A DNA stretch of 64,000 nt, from assembly GCA_947034895.1 (NCBI GenBank), contig OX344765.1, forward strand, positions 29,021,001-29,085,000, in the 5' to 3' direction. The notes below the pieces were generated by a model that saw nothing but the letters and a program-made list of their open reading frames with translations, was not told the DNA's origin and did not search any database. The translations under genes and the position numbers were made by a program. Shown here in pieces: positions 1 to 11,400 of the stretch (position 1 is the stretch's first letter; each line of letters opens with the position of its first letter). This DNA comes from Rhytidiadelphus loreus (Eukaryota > Streptophyta > Bryopsida > Hypnales > Hylocomiaceae).

Positions 1-193
1 GTGAACTGGGGATTGGGTTTACTGAAACCCAGTTCCCTATATCCCACCTGGTTTGGGGAATTGGCACCCCCCGTCCCTAAATATTTAGGGATACGGGACC
101 CCAGTGGGAGGGGGTGCTTCCCTATCCGGATGAATTTCATCCGGATAGGGATACGGAGGACCCCCAGTGGGGATGCTCTAACCAATGAAATAA
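1..193. repeat. Cluster of perfect and near-perfect palindromes
   Basis: Several hairpins follow one another. Around 76-91 there is a 16-base palindrome (CCCTAAATATTTAGGG). Around 121-151 a perfect inverted repeat is built on CCCTATCCGGATGAA. A GGCACCCCC/GGGGGTGCC pair encloses the first palindrome, and GGGTTT/AAACCC arms lie in 10-50. The string ACCCCAGTGGG occurs twice. This looks like the eroded end of a foldback or terminal-inverted-repeat element cut by the window edge. No coding potential is claimed. Confidence 0.5.
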
Positions 194-1560
194 CGGAGAC
201 GTTAAGTACCCCCCCTCGAGTAAATAGGGGGGTACGTGAGGGCCCCTCTGGCTCTCGCCCTGCCCGGGTGCCCTCCGAGTGGTCCAGATTGCCTTCGTCC
301 CCTTCACCGGGCCGTCCTGCGCCTTCCGCAGTTCTCAGTGTGCGAGAGCGTATTGGAAACATCGAAAATGAGACACTTTGGAATACCGTAGGGGAAACAC
401 ACGGTCGGCACTTCAATATTTAAATTCTGGAAGTCAGACATTATACTACAATGTATCCAAAAAGTGTGCCACACAAATCCAACAATCACTTGTTTGGATG
501 GATTTGAAGGTGAGGAAGACAAGATCCTTATACAAATTGGATGGTAGGAGGTAAAGTAATCCATGTGGGATATATTGAGGGTTAGGAGGAATAGGAGCTC
601 AATCTTCAAATCATCCCATATCCTTTGAGAGACGGTTCATAAGGAACAATGCATTTCATTATAAAAATTACCTCTCCAGAAAGCGTTCATGAAATTTCTT
701 CTAATTCAATACTAAACCAAGTAATAGAAAATAATATTTAGAAAAATATGAATGATTATTTGGAGATTGTATAGATTGATATCTACTCAAAAATATTTGA
801 ACCATTCAAATTCCAAATAATGAGTTAATAGTCAGGAGGAGTTTGTTGAAAAACAAATATTAATTTAGATTTTGACCTTTTTTTTAGGATGAGTAGTATT
901 AAACTAGTTTAATTGCTTCTGCTCTTCATGTTCCACAAGAATTAAATGAGCAAGTTGTTGTAAAGAAAGTAAATCTTCAATTCAAGTCAAATGTTCAAAG
1001 ACAATGCACAATTGAGTAACTTTTTGATAACATACTAAAGAAAATTTTCAGTGAACACTTAGTGAGAATGGAGGGTGGAGAAGTAATTTTTATAATGAAA
1101 TGCATTGTTCCTTATGAACCGTCTCTCAAAGGATATGGGATGATTTGAAGATTGAGCTCCTATTCCTCCTAACCCTCAATATATCCCACATGGATTACTT
1201 TACCTCCTACCATCCAATTTGTATAAGGATCTTGTCTTCCTCACCTTCAAATCCATCCAAACAAGTGATTGTTGGATTTGTGTGGCACACTTTTTGGATA
1301 CGTTGTAGTATAATGTCTGACTTCCAGAATTTAAATATTGAAGTGCCGACCGTGTGTTTCCCCTACGGTATTCCAAAGTGTCTCATTTTCGATGTTTCCA
1401 ATACTCTCTCGCACACTGAGAACTGCGGAAGGCGCAGGACGGCCCGGTGAAGGGGACGAAGGCAATCTGGACCACTCGGAGGGCACCCGGGCAGGGCGAG
1501 AGCCAGAGGGGCCCTCACGTACCCCCCTATTTACTCGAGGGGGGGTACTTAACGTCTCCC
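194..1560. mobile_element. Non-autonomous Mutator-like element with 484-bp terminal inverted repeats
   Basis: The left arm (195-678) and right arm (1076-1559) are inverted copies of each other and differ at only a handful of positions, for example near 344, 457 and 672. The element is flanked by a 9-bp direct repeat, ATGAAATAA, at 185-193 and 1561-1569. Long inverted repeats with a 9-bp target duplication are the hallmark of plant Mutator-like elements. The roughly 400-bp core between the arms has no transposase. The outer 300 bp of each arm is GC-rich and the inner part AT-rich. Both arms contain the same 101-codon open frame in opposite orientation, which I take as a by-product of the repeat and not a gene. 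The high identity of the arms suggests a fairly recent insertion. Confidence 0.8.
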
Positions 1561-1569
1561 ATGAAATAA

Positions 1570-3716
1570 TGGGAACGCTATTTTTGCAGCTCGACATTGA
1601 ACGCATCCAATGGGAAGGAGTTATCCGTGAAAGCAAAGTAGGAGAATGATGCCAATCCCAAAACAAAGGTACAGGCCCCAAACATCTACCATCCAGAAGT
1701 CTTCTAGTTCCTATATCAGAAGACCTGACTCACATAGGATTTGAGGGATTTAGTTGTGAAGGAAATTGATTGTATCTCAAAGCTGCTGTTTCATACAGTA
1801 TTACATTATCTGATCTTCACATGTTCTCATAATCTCATATGATTATGCATCAGACATTCTTTAACAGGTAGGCACTGTACGTCTAGTAAGTCTCTTCTTC
1901 ACATCATCCAGAATTCTTGTCAGTGTTTCGGTTTCTTCACTCTGCGCCGAGTCTACTGTATGTGTGCATTCTTCTTGTCCACTTCATCCGTAAATTCAAG
2001 CTTTCCCATGGAACTTTGCATACGTGCACTGTAACCAATTGAACTTTGCCATAATTGGTCCTCATGGTACGTGATTAGTTGCTGGTTTCATTAACAAGAT
2101 CTTCTAAAGGCTGATGAAAGAGATTATGTCATAGAGAACCTTAAATTTTTTTTACTTATTCAAGACATCTGATTTCATATTTTGGATAATTTCACCCTGA
2201 ATATTAGCTTTACTTTGAAAGAAAATGTTTATTTCTATTACATGGAATAGGTGCAGAGAACGGAAATCCTGTCTTTCTATGACATAGTATCAATGAGTGA
2301 ATTTCAATGAGTAAATTTCTCAAATAGGTAATAAATTTTTTTCAGTACAGTAGTATTGTCAATGAATGAAATTCACTCATGATTGTACGAAACTCAATGG
2401 AAGATGAGTTTGTCGTATGCAGAGATGGAATGTTTATTTTAAAATTTCAAGATTCAAGACCTTGGAAACAAAAAATATTGGACTTAAATGAGTTGTTTCC
2501 TTTGTAGATTGTACAAATATTTTAGTGTGTACTAGGTCTTAAATTAATGATGCAACCTTTGTTCATTGGTATGCATGTTGTTTTGTGCACAATTGAGAAG
2601 TTATATATGTTGCAAGATTTGCTATACGCAAGTATGTTGTTCATTTTTCATCATGTGCACCATTCAACTCATTGACTCATCCACAAACTTCAACCCAAAG
2701 TAAGTTTGTCACATCTAAAGATGAAATTGTTTCGTTTATGATACCAATATATATGTTTAATTGTTAGTATGAATTTACATACAACAAAATGGAGCTCAAA
2801 TCACAAACTTGATCATAAATTTTGGATACTCTGTAGTACTAAAAAACCCTAAAACGCAAAGTGTGACAAATGAGCTAAATTGAATTTTAATTATAGAATG
2901 GTTTTTCAATTTTTTTGAAAAATAAGGAATCTCATGACTTTCAAGTTAGTCATCTCCAATAAAAATTTCAAGTATGTCGGCTTCATTTTCCAAAAGTTAT
3001 AGTTGATGGCAACTCTGTCACTCCAATTGCAATAGAAAATAGTACCAGTCTTTTTGCAATCACCCTACTGGTAATCATTATAAAATTTTGTATTGTTTAT
3101 CAAACTTTTGATATCATGAAAAAATGTTAGGGAGTTGGGCCGACACAAGCAATTTTAAAAGAAAAATCCATCCCCTCTAATTGATGTTTAAATTATTAGA
3201 AAATAGTAAAAACACTAAAAAAATTAAAACAAAAATTAAGCGTTCTTAAGAATTTTTTGAAGATAAGATTCTACCCAAAACATGATAGAAAAGTCTTTTC
3301 AAATGTCTAAAAATTTGTGTGCATGGGAGTCTTCTTTATATCCATGTGGAAGATTTGAAAATTGTTGTTTTTAGATTCCCCTTGTACTATAGATATGTGC
3401 TTGTTCTAGAAATATAATTGTAGAAACTCACCTATGTGACAATAATTTTGGATATCTCTGAGTCTCTTAAACCATGAAATCTCAAAGTGTTTTAAATTAG
3501 CAAAATCTCTTTTTAAATAATAATAATAATTTTTTAAATCTTTAAAAATAATTGTTACAACCTAAGAAGTGTTGTACATCATCATTTAAATTGGAGATCC
3601 ATTGATCCCATACTTCAAAAGTTATGGTAGAAGACATGATAGATGTTCAACATATGAAGTTCAACGGTGCTAATATGTAAGCCTAGAAATGTGAGTCTAT
3701 AAGCCCTGAACCTAGG
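1570..3716. other. AT-rich intergenic DNA, nothing recognised
   Basis: There is no open frame with recognisable similarity, no RNA gene and no clear transposon ends in this stretch. Composition is AT-rich with short homopolymer runs. Confidence 0.5.
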
Positions 3717-3930
3717 CACATAGGTATTCTACAACTATTGGAGATGTTTATAACATACATACTTATAATATAAACATCCTATAATTATGGAAGGTGCCTA
3801 TAACAGACACCTAAAATATACATATCTTATACCCATGGAAGGTGCTTATAACATAGGTACCTACAACATAGACACCTATAATATAAACATCTTATAGCTA
3901 TGGAAGGTGCCTATAACATAAGAGCCTGGA
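3717..3930. repeat. Degenerate tandem repeat of about 50-60 bp
   Basis: The phrase TATGGAAGGTGCCTATAACA recurs with small changes at about 3786, 3836 and 3899. It is separated by related strings such as ATATAAACATCTTATA and ACACCTATAATATAAACATC. The units are imperfect and of unequal length, so the array looks old. It sits just upstream of the 245-bp MITE. Confidence 0.55.
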
Positions 3931-3977
3931 CTCCTATGCTTATGGGCTTAAGATCCTAAGCTCACATAATAGCAATT

Positions 3978-4222
3978 ATGGGCAATTTCGTTAAAATGGC
4001 GGTATTCCATTGGCATTTGTACATGAAGGAACAAAGATTGAGGTGTATTGAGGCACCTATTCATCTCATATCAAGCGTCGATTGTGTCCATGCGTGCCCA
4101 AATTACCACTCGTTTACATATGGCATTGCCCCTACCATTTTCTTCCGTAAGATCTCATGCCCTAGTTGGTCCCTTGAACTACCATTTTAATGGAATATCG
4201 CCATTTTAATGAAATTACCCAT
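3978..4222. mobile_element. 245-bp MITE, copy 1, with 4-bp target duplication AATT
   Basis: The left end reads ATGGGCAATTTCGTTAAAAT and the right end is its inverted copy with few mismatches, so the inverted repeats are about 35 bp long. AATT lies directly on both sides. A second copy of exactly the same length sits inverted at 60500-60744, and the internal sequences align throughout at roughly 85 percent by eye. The 70-codon open frame over this copy is created by the repeat itself. A 4-bp duplication does not fit Stowaway (TA), Tourist/PIF (3 bp), hAT (8 bp) or Mutator (9 bp). Confidence 0.7.
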
Positions 4223-4599
4223 AATTGTGGTGTAACATCCAAATGTTACAATAAATCACTAGTCACAAATGAATCTCAAAGCTGAAGAAATACATCCAAC
4301 ACTCTTTAATGTCACATAAAAAAATTCAACCTTTTTATGTGACCAAATAATCTTGCAAAATATTTCAATTATTAACATATATTGAAATTCTCCTAAAGAA
4401 TAAAAAAATATTCACTACAAAATTCCAACCCTTACTACTAGGTATGAAAATCACATTTATATGTAATTTCTTTTGCCATATAATGTAGGACAATGAAAGT
4501 ACAAAGTGAGTTTTGAACTTGAAATGTCCATTCTCTAGTAGTAGTTTTACAAAAGAACAAACAAGAGAGGATAGGCATATTAATGAGGATAAAAGGATG

Positions 4600-4885
4600 T
4601 AATATTCCAGAAGGTGAAATAAATGATTTTAATGTGGTTATAGGAGAGAGAACAAAGGATGTGTTATTAGAGAAGGTGATATTACTTCACGTCGAAGGAA
4701 CGAACAAGAAAACAAAGGACGCGATATTAGAGAAGGAGACATTACTGAGAACAAAGGATGTGATATTAGAGAAGGAGACATTACTGAGAACAAAGGATGT
4801 GATATTAGAGAAGATGTCATGAATTCGCAGAATAGAGCTACACTATTGGACAAAGTTCCATTAGAGAAGGTGACATTAAAGAGGT
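4600..4885 (+). repeat. 39-bp tandem repeat encoding a 13-residue unit
   Basis: A 39-bp unit containing ACAAAGGATGTGATATTAGA and GAAGGAGACATTACT repeats about twice perfectly between 4747 and 4830, with several diverged copies before and one after. Because the unit length is a multiple of three, one forward frame (4583-4822) reads as TKDVILEKETLLR repeats. The frame starts and stops inside the array with no recognisable domain, so I regard it as a minisatellite and not a confirmed gene. Confidence 0.6.
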
Positions 4886-5450
4886 GAGACCCAAGCCATT
4901 CGCCTAAAGGGTGGTCGGTACCCTGAAGCTTCGGGACCCGCCCGTCGCTAGCGTCGCCCCCGCAATCCCGCGCAGCCCACTCGCAAATCGAACCAATTCC
5001 TCCCAGCAGCCAATTCCCACGGCCACCAAACGGAAATGCGTCACGAATCATTGACTGCAAGAAACAATCGCATGAAATTCCAATCCGCAACACACCCAAA
5101 ACTCCAAGCTCATCAGCCAAAACTCTGTCGCAAACTCCGTTTGGCAGCCCCCCAACTTTGCACTAATCCACAATCACTCTCCACCACAAACGCCTCGCCC
5201 AACAGACGCAAACACCCACAAAACCCGAAACAGGCAAATTCCCTGCATCCGGCGTTTCTCTCTCTTGATGCTTCTGGCATCTTCCCTGTCCTCTCTACCC
5301 TCTCTACCCTCTTCCTCTGCATTCGGGGTGCGAATTCGACCTCATCATAGCTCGAGAATGGCTGCATGGTAATGTAAAGATATCGGAGTTCGGAGTTCGG
5401 AGTTCGGACGGGATAGATAGCATTTGGGGGGGGACGAGTGAGTTGGGGCG
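4886..5450 (+). promoter_or_regulatory. Probable promoter and 5' leader of the AGPase gene
   Basis: GC content rises sharply here relative to the AT-rich DNA upstream. Around 5258-5322 there is a pyrimidine-rich stretch with tandem CTCTCTACC units, typical of plant core promoters and 5' untranslated regions. At 5387-5408 the string GGAGTTC is repeated three times in tandem, 40-60 bases before the start codon. I do not see a convincing TATA box. A 104-codon upstream frame (5036-5350) has no recognisable product and is probably chance. Confidence 0.4.
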
Positions 5451-8400
5451 ATGGCGGCAGCTGGGACTGCCTGTGTGTCCACCACGAGTTGTGGCTCGGG
5501 CATTACGAGGGAGGGCTATGGAGGGCGACTAACTGGGAGTAGTAGTAGCAGAAGTAGTAGTGGTGGTGGTGTGTGCTCGTTGCCGCGGACGGATTTTTGT
5601 GGGGAGAGGCTGGCGGCGTCGATGAAAGCGCCGAAGGGGTTGCCTGGTGCTGCTGCTGGAAGTCGGAGGAATGCAGCTGGTGGCGTTTTTCGCGTCTCGT
5701 CGGTGTTGGCGGATATCAACCAGTCTTTGGTAAGCTCGCAGCCTGATCGATCGATTGATCTCGCTTGCCTTGCAGTTCAGTTAGCCAGTGGAGCCCGTGT
5801 ACGTCTTGGGCGCAGCTCCTGCGAAAGAGGAGATGCCACGGAAATGGGGAGCTGATTGGAGAATCAGTACCAGTCTAGGATTCAGCAGTGTCGTCGCACA
5901 TTATGCTTCTTGTCTTGAATCGGGACCTTTCGTACCCTGTGGCTTGATTTCTCTCGTACATTTTCGATTTAGGCTTCTTACCCTGGGGCGTTTCTGTCCT
6001 GCATTTCTTTATTTAAGTTTCACATCCTCCAGTAGTTCTGTCCAGCAAGATGCGCGCTGTGTTTCTTGTGTAGAAATTCGGTTGCTTCTTGGATTGTTCA
6101 ACAAGCCAGAGTGGGAATCTCACTTCTTAGTGCTACATTAAGAGGAGTGGTACGGAGGGAGAAGTTGCTTGAGATCTGTTGGTGACGAGGCTCTAGAAAG
6201 AAGTAGTAGTTGAGGTCCAACTACGAAGCTTTAATGGTATTGACTGGGAAACCCATATTTGAACTTGTAAACTGCAGGTGAACACAGAGGAGAAAGATCG
6301 GGTGGATCCAAGGACAGTTTTGTCGATCATTCTGGGAGGTGGGGCAGGAAGGCGCTTGTTTCCTCTCACCAAGGGACGCGCAAAACCTGCTGTAAGCTCC
6401 CCTCAAACCTGTATCACACAAGTACTTCTGATTTTGGAGATTGTTACCAATTTATAGGGGTTGTCCGAGCTTGCGATTTCGGGTTGCGGTTTAGGGTCTC
6501 GCTTGACTATTTCGGCAAAATCTCAGTATGAGGGAACACGGTAAAGGGTGCTGCACATTGCAACAGTGCTCCCTGCAGTTTATCTTGCCGTGTGCAGTGC
6601 ACATTGCCATGCACACAGCAGGCTGTATAACTTAGTGCTCCCTGAGTGTTCCCTGAACTGGTATTTAGCTTATTTCCAAATTTAGCCCTTCGCAATTCTG
6701 AGCCCAAAACCTTGTCTTCAAAACACTTGCCCATGTGTGAATTTTCAAAGTCTGGGAACAGAATGGCATCTATTTTCGGAACGCAAAGTTCACCCTGACA
6801 CTCCTATAGTGTTTGTTTCTAGGCCTGAAGTGAAACCTGATTGATGTATTGATAGACTGTGCGGATGCTGTTCAGGTGCCTCTTGGAGGGGCGTACCGGT
6901 TGATCGATGTGCCCATGAGCAACTGCATTAACAGCGGCATCAACAAAGTGTTCATCCTCACGCAATTCAACTCCACCTCCCTCAACCGGCACCTGGCTCG
7001 AACCTACAACTTTGGCAAGATCAACTTCGGTGATGGCTTTGTGGAGGTGCTGGCCGCTACACAGACTCCGGGAGACAGAGGCACTGACTGGTTCCAAGGA
7101 ACGGCTGATGCCGTCCGACAGTACCTCTGGTTGTTTGAGGTCAGTTTTTTAACCCCTTCCTGCATGAACTCAAAACCAAAAAATCCCTCATTGGAAGCTT
7201 GTTACCAAAACTTCGAAAACAGTATTTGCAACAATGTATCATAGAGCATGGTTTCTTCTTCTGGTTGGTAAGTTTTGATACAGGTGTCCTGAATGATTTA
7301 TTAGGGTTGTTAGGGTTTGCGATTTCAGCTGCTGTCTCAGTTTTTGTCTCTTGTTTCCAATTCGACCCCACGCAATTCTGAGCCCTGAAAGCTTGTTTCA
7401 AAGTAGTAGCAGCTATGTCGTGGAGATTTCTAATTGTGGTGCCCTAATCGCCTTTGTTTCTTGAAAATACAAGTCTTGAGTTTTGGTACCATTTAGTTTA
7501 GCTCTTATAGAAATGGAAGTGGTTACTTTTGTCCGTTTAGACATTATTTCAAAGTTTAGACTATGGTTTCTATAATTTAGTATATTTGCTACCTCCTAAA
7601 TGATTCATTAGGTTTTTCTTAGAGTTTGCGATTTCAGCCACTCAGTTTTAGTTGCTTGTTTCCATATTCGACCTAACGCAATTCTGAACCCCGAAAGCTG
7701 GTCTTAAAGTAGTAGCCCCCTTGTAGAGATTTAACCCTAAATGCCTGAATTGCCTCTATTCTCAATGCACAAATCTTGAATTCGAGCACCCCGTATTTGA
7801 ACTTTTATCGGTTGGGGCACTTAGAGGTTTCCTTTTCTTGCAAGTTCAGACTTGGGAGCTTTGTTCTCACATTGCATTTCGTTATGTTAAAGGACGCTAG
7901 GAACAAGGTGGTGGAGGATGTGATGATCCTGTCTGGTGACCATCTCTATCGTATGGACTACATGGACTTTGCCCAGGTGCTGATCCCTGAACTCGTTCCC
8001 CTGGCTCTGTCAGAATTAGGTTTTCTGTCTGGGTTTTGTGATGCAGTAAGCCTTTTTTTGGTTTAGATTCTGACCATATGTTTTTTGTGTTGGGGGTCTT
8101 CAACAGAAGCACAGGGACAGTGGTGCCGATATCACCATCTCCTGCGTGCCCATGGACGGGAGGTATAGTGCATTCAGTCTCTGTAATTTACAAAAGAGTT
8201 TCATGGTGCTGCAACACTCTCCATCTTGCCAACAACAATATAAAGTCCGCTTCAGGAGCTAATGCTCAAGATTAGTAACTTTCAATGCATATTTTTTATT
8301 AGTCAGAAATGTCATTAGATTCCTTATCAGAGTACCATTCATTGGGCACAGGAATCCTTTTTTACATAGAGATACCGAAGTGTGGTCTAATTCCTCTTTC

Positions 8401-11400
8401 CATTCCCCCCACTCCATTTGATTCTTCCTTCATCTTCTCTATTTTACCCTCCACTATTCTAACAGCTCCATGGAAACCTATACATGACTTTTACAAGTGG
8501 TTCAAGATTATTTTGGAGCACATGATTTCTATGGATACATTTTGTTACTTCCTTGAAGCTTCCTTGATGTTTTATTTCTACCCCGATAGATATGGAAGCC
8601 CCCACTTTTGTCCATTTGAGCATTTAGGGTTTATTGGTGTCCCCACCTGGTAAACTAGTGTGGCCTGGGTTAACTACCCTGGCATTTAATCATCTGGTTG
8701 GCAATTTACTGCGCAGTCGTGCCTCTGACTATGGATTGATGAAGATTGACGATGCGGGACGAATTCTCTACTTCAATGAGAAGCCTAAGGGCTCTGAACT
8801 GAAAAAGATGGTACAGTATGATCAATAACATAAAGAAATCCTCTAGCTGCTGTTCAACTTTCCCTCCAGCAGCTATTGGATCAGTGTAATGCGAGGTGAT
8901 AGCTTTGGGTTACTTCGAAACGAATCGAATTCACATTTGATTTTATTGTCATACAACAAATTAACCAATTATGCATGAGTAGACTTGTAAGTATGAGTGT
9001 GAGACATTCTTTATGTTTAAAGTATTAACATTGACCTCATCACTAAATCCATGTCTTGTCAGTTGAAGTATTCATCTATTGCTAACTAGAAACGACTCAC
9101 TGAGGAATTAGTTCTGATTGCTCCTGCTTTTCAAATTTCTGATCTTTTGAATGACTTGTATAGCGTTCAGTTTCATTTGTATGATTTAGAGCTCTTGGTT
9201 TTGCAGCAAGTAGATACAACGGTTTTAGGCTTGTCTCCTGAGGAAGCTGCGGCGAAGCCTTATATTGCATCCATGGGTATTTATGTGTTCAAGAAGGAAG
9301 TTCTTCTGAAGCTTTTAAGGTATGCAGCTGAGTTTCGAGCAACTCATGTACTTGGTAATTTGATAATAGACTATAATATAGCACTTCATATTCACACTTG
9401 ACTAGATTCTGGTTGTACTCCTTTAAATAGATGAGAAGAATCCCAGTTTTGAGCTTTTAGCCGTGTACTATGTACTCCGTATGTGACATTTGACACTGAC
9501 ATTTTTACATTCTGAAAAATATCCTGGCGTTAATAGTATTTATGATCATTTATTTCGAATGTGGTCGTGTTTTTAATTGTCACACTTAACCTAGAGGTTT
9601 CTTGATTCATTTGATCAAATCCTGGTTGAATGCTGCAGATGGAGATTTCCCACTGCCAATGACTTTGGCTCGGAAATCGTTCCCGCTTCTACCGGTGAAT
9701 TTGACGTCCAGGTATGCCTAGTGATTATCGTTTCACAACTACAAAATCTGGTTAATTTCAGTGTTGCAGTCTTTGGTAGGGTATAATTATTAAAAGGTTG
9801 CTTTTATTGGTTGAGTTTTTAGTTTATCGTAAGCTTCCATTCTTTGTGATTTCCTTTTAGATAAAGCTTCCATGAATCTTTACATGCCTTAGGTAAAAGT
9901 TGAAAGTCCGTTTTGGAAGTTGTAGTTGATTATAGAAGCTGTCCGAACATATTTCTATCGCTCAAAAGTGTTTTTAATGATTTCTTGAGTTTCTTCTTTT
10001 CATTGGGACATTTTTCTACATTCCTTGAAGCTACCTAAATGTCTTTTCTCAACTCCTCTTGACACGGAGGTGGCTATTTAGGCACTTAGGGATTTAGTGA
10101 TTGCAGCATGAATCTGACTAGTTTGTAAAATCTTTTGTTTTGTTTCTCCAGGCATACTTGTTCAACGATTACTGGGAAGATATTGGAACCATCAAGTCTT
10201 TCTTTGATGCCAACTTAGCTCTTACTTCTCAGGTACCCCGCTTCTTTAACGTCGTATCTTTTTGTAAAGACTCTATCAATTGAGAACCGTGTGAAATATC
10301 CACATTGCAGATAGCTTGTGATAGCCTTGGATCGTAAGAAATTTATTCGAAGCTTTATTTGACATGTCAGCTGTTCAGAGAGGACTTTTGCCATGTTTGT
10401 AATGTTTCATCCAAGTAAAACTTTGCAATAGATGTTGGCAGTGACCTTCGTGAAAATGTAGAGAATCTAGTTGATATGTTAAAACACCAGTTACAGCTGA
10501 TTTTCGTTTAGGTCAAAACTCTTTTGTACTAGCTTTCGAGCATCTCCCCTCCAACCCCTTAAAACTGTAAAAAGGATCGTTTTTTATTCACAGGAAGTTT
10601 ATTACTTGGAAGTATTGTCATTGGAATCACATGAAAATTCCCATTAAATTGACATACTCTTAGCCTGCAACCAAGAGATATTATGACTATTCCAAAATGC
10701 TCTTGTGCTTCAGTGGGCTCTAAAGCCGATGCCTCTTGTGTCTTTTGCTTTTCTGCAGCCGCCCCAGTTCAGTTTCTACGATGCTACCAAGCCAATCTTC
10801 ACATCACCACGGTATCTTCCTCCAACAAAAATAGAACAATGCCAGGTATCTATCATCTTCCATTATAAATTTATTAGTTTCTGTCTTGTGAGCCCTCAAA
10901 ATAGCTCCTCGTATTGAAAACTGAGGGTCGGTTTACATTTGTCTACTAGACAGGCCTTGAGGATACGACATTCAACCATGTTTTAAGAAATCTAACAATG
11001 TGATCGGTTTAAAGTTAGAAATTGCTCTTAGAAACTGCGCACTTTGTCTTCATGGTCAGGCATGGAGAAAGAATCTTGAAAATGAATGATAAAGTGACAT
11101 GGTAACACTGTATGTTTGACCATTTCATGCAATGCTCCAAATATCATCAGCCCACAAAATGGTCAAATGAACAAGATCTGTTAGGCTAACTTAGTCTACT
11201 CATTTTTAATGTCTTGACCTCAACTTTTTGGTTGTCATCAACATTCATCCTGAGAAATGTAGATCCAGCAATAACAAATGAGCTTACTATGTGTTGATTT
11301 CAAACGTGGTGCAGGATTAAATGCCATGTGAATGGAGCCAATCATTTGTAATTCACATGATTTGTACAATTTTCACATAATTCATCATGTCATGTACCCT

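Noticed and set aside
304..1450. Identical 101-codon frames at 304-609 (minus) and 1145-1450 (plus)
   Set aside because: They are the two arms of one inverted repeat; there is no start context, no domain and no sign of a spliced gene.
4638..5120. 160-codon reverse frame upstream of AGPase
   Set aside because: Half of it is the complement of the 39-bp repeat and the rest overlaps the AGPase promoter; no domain.
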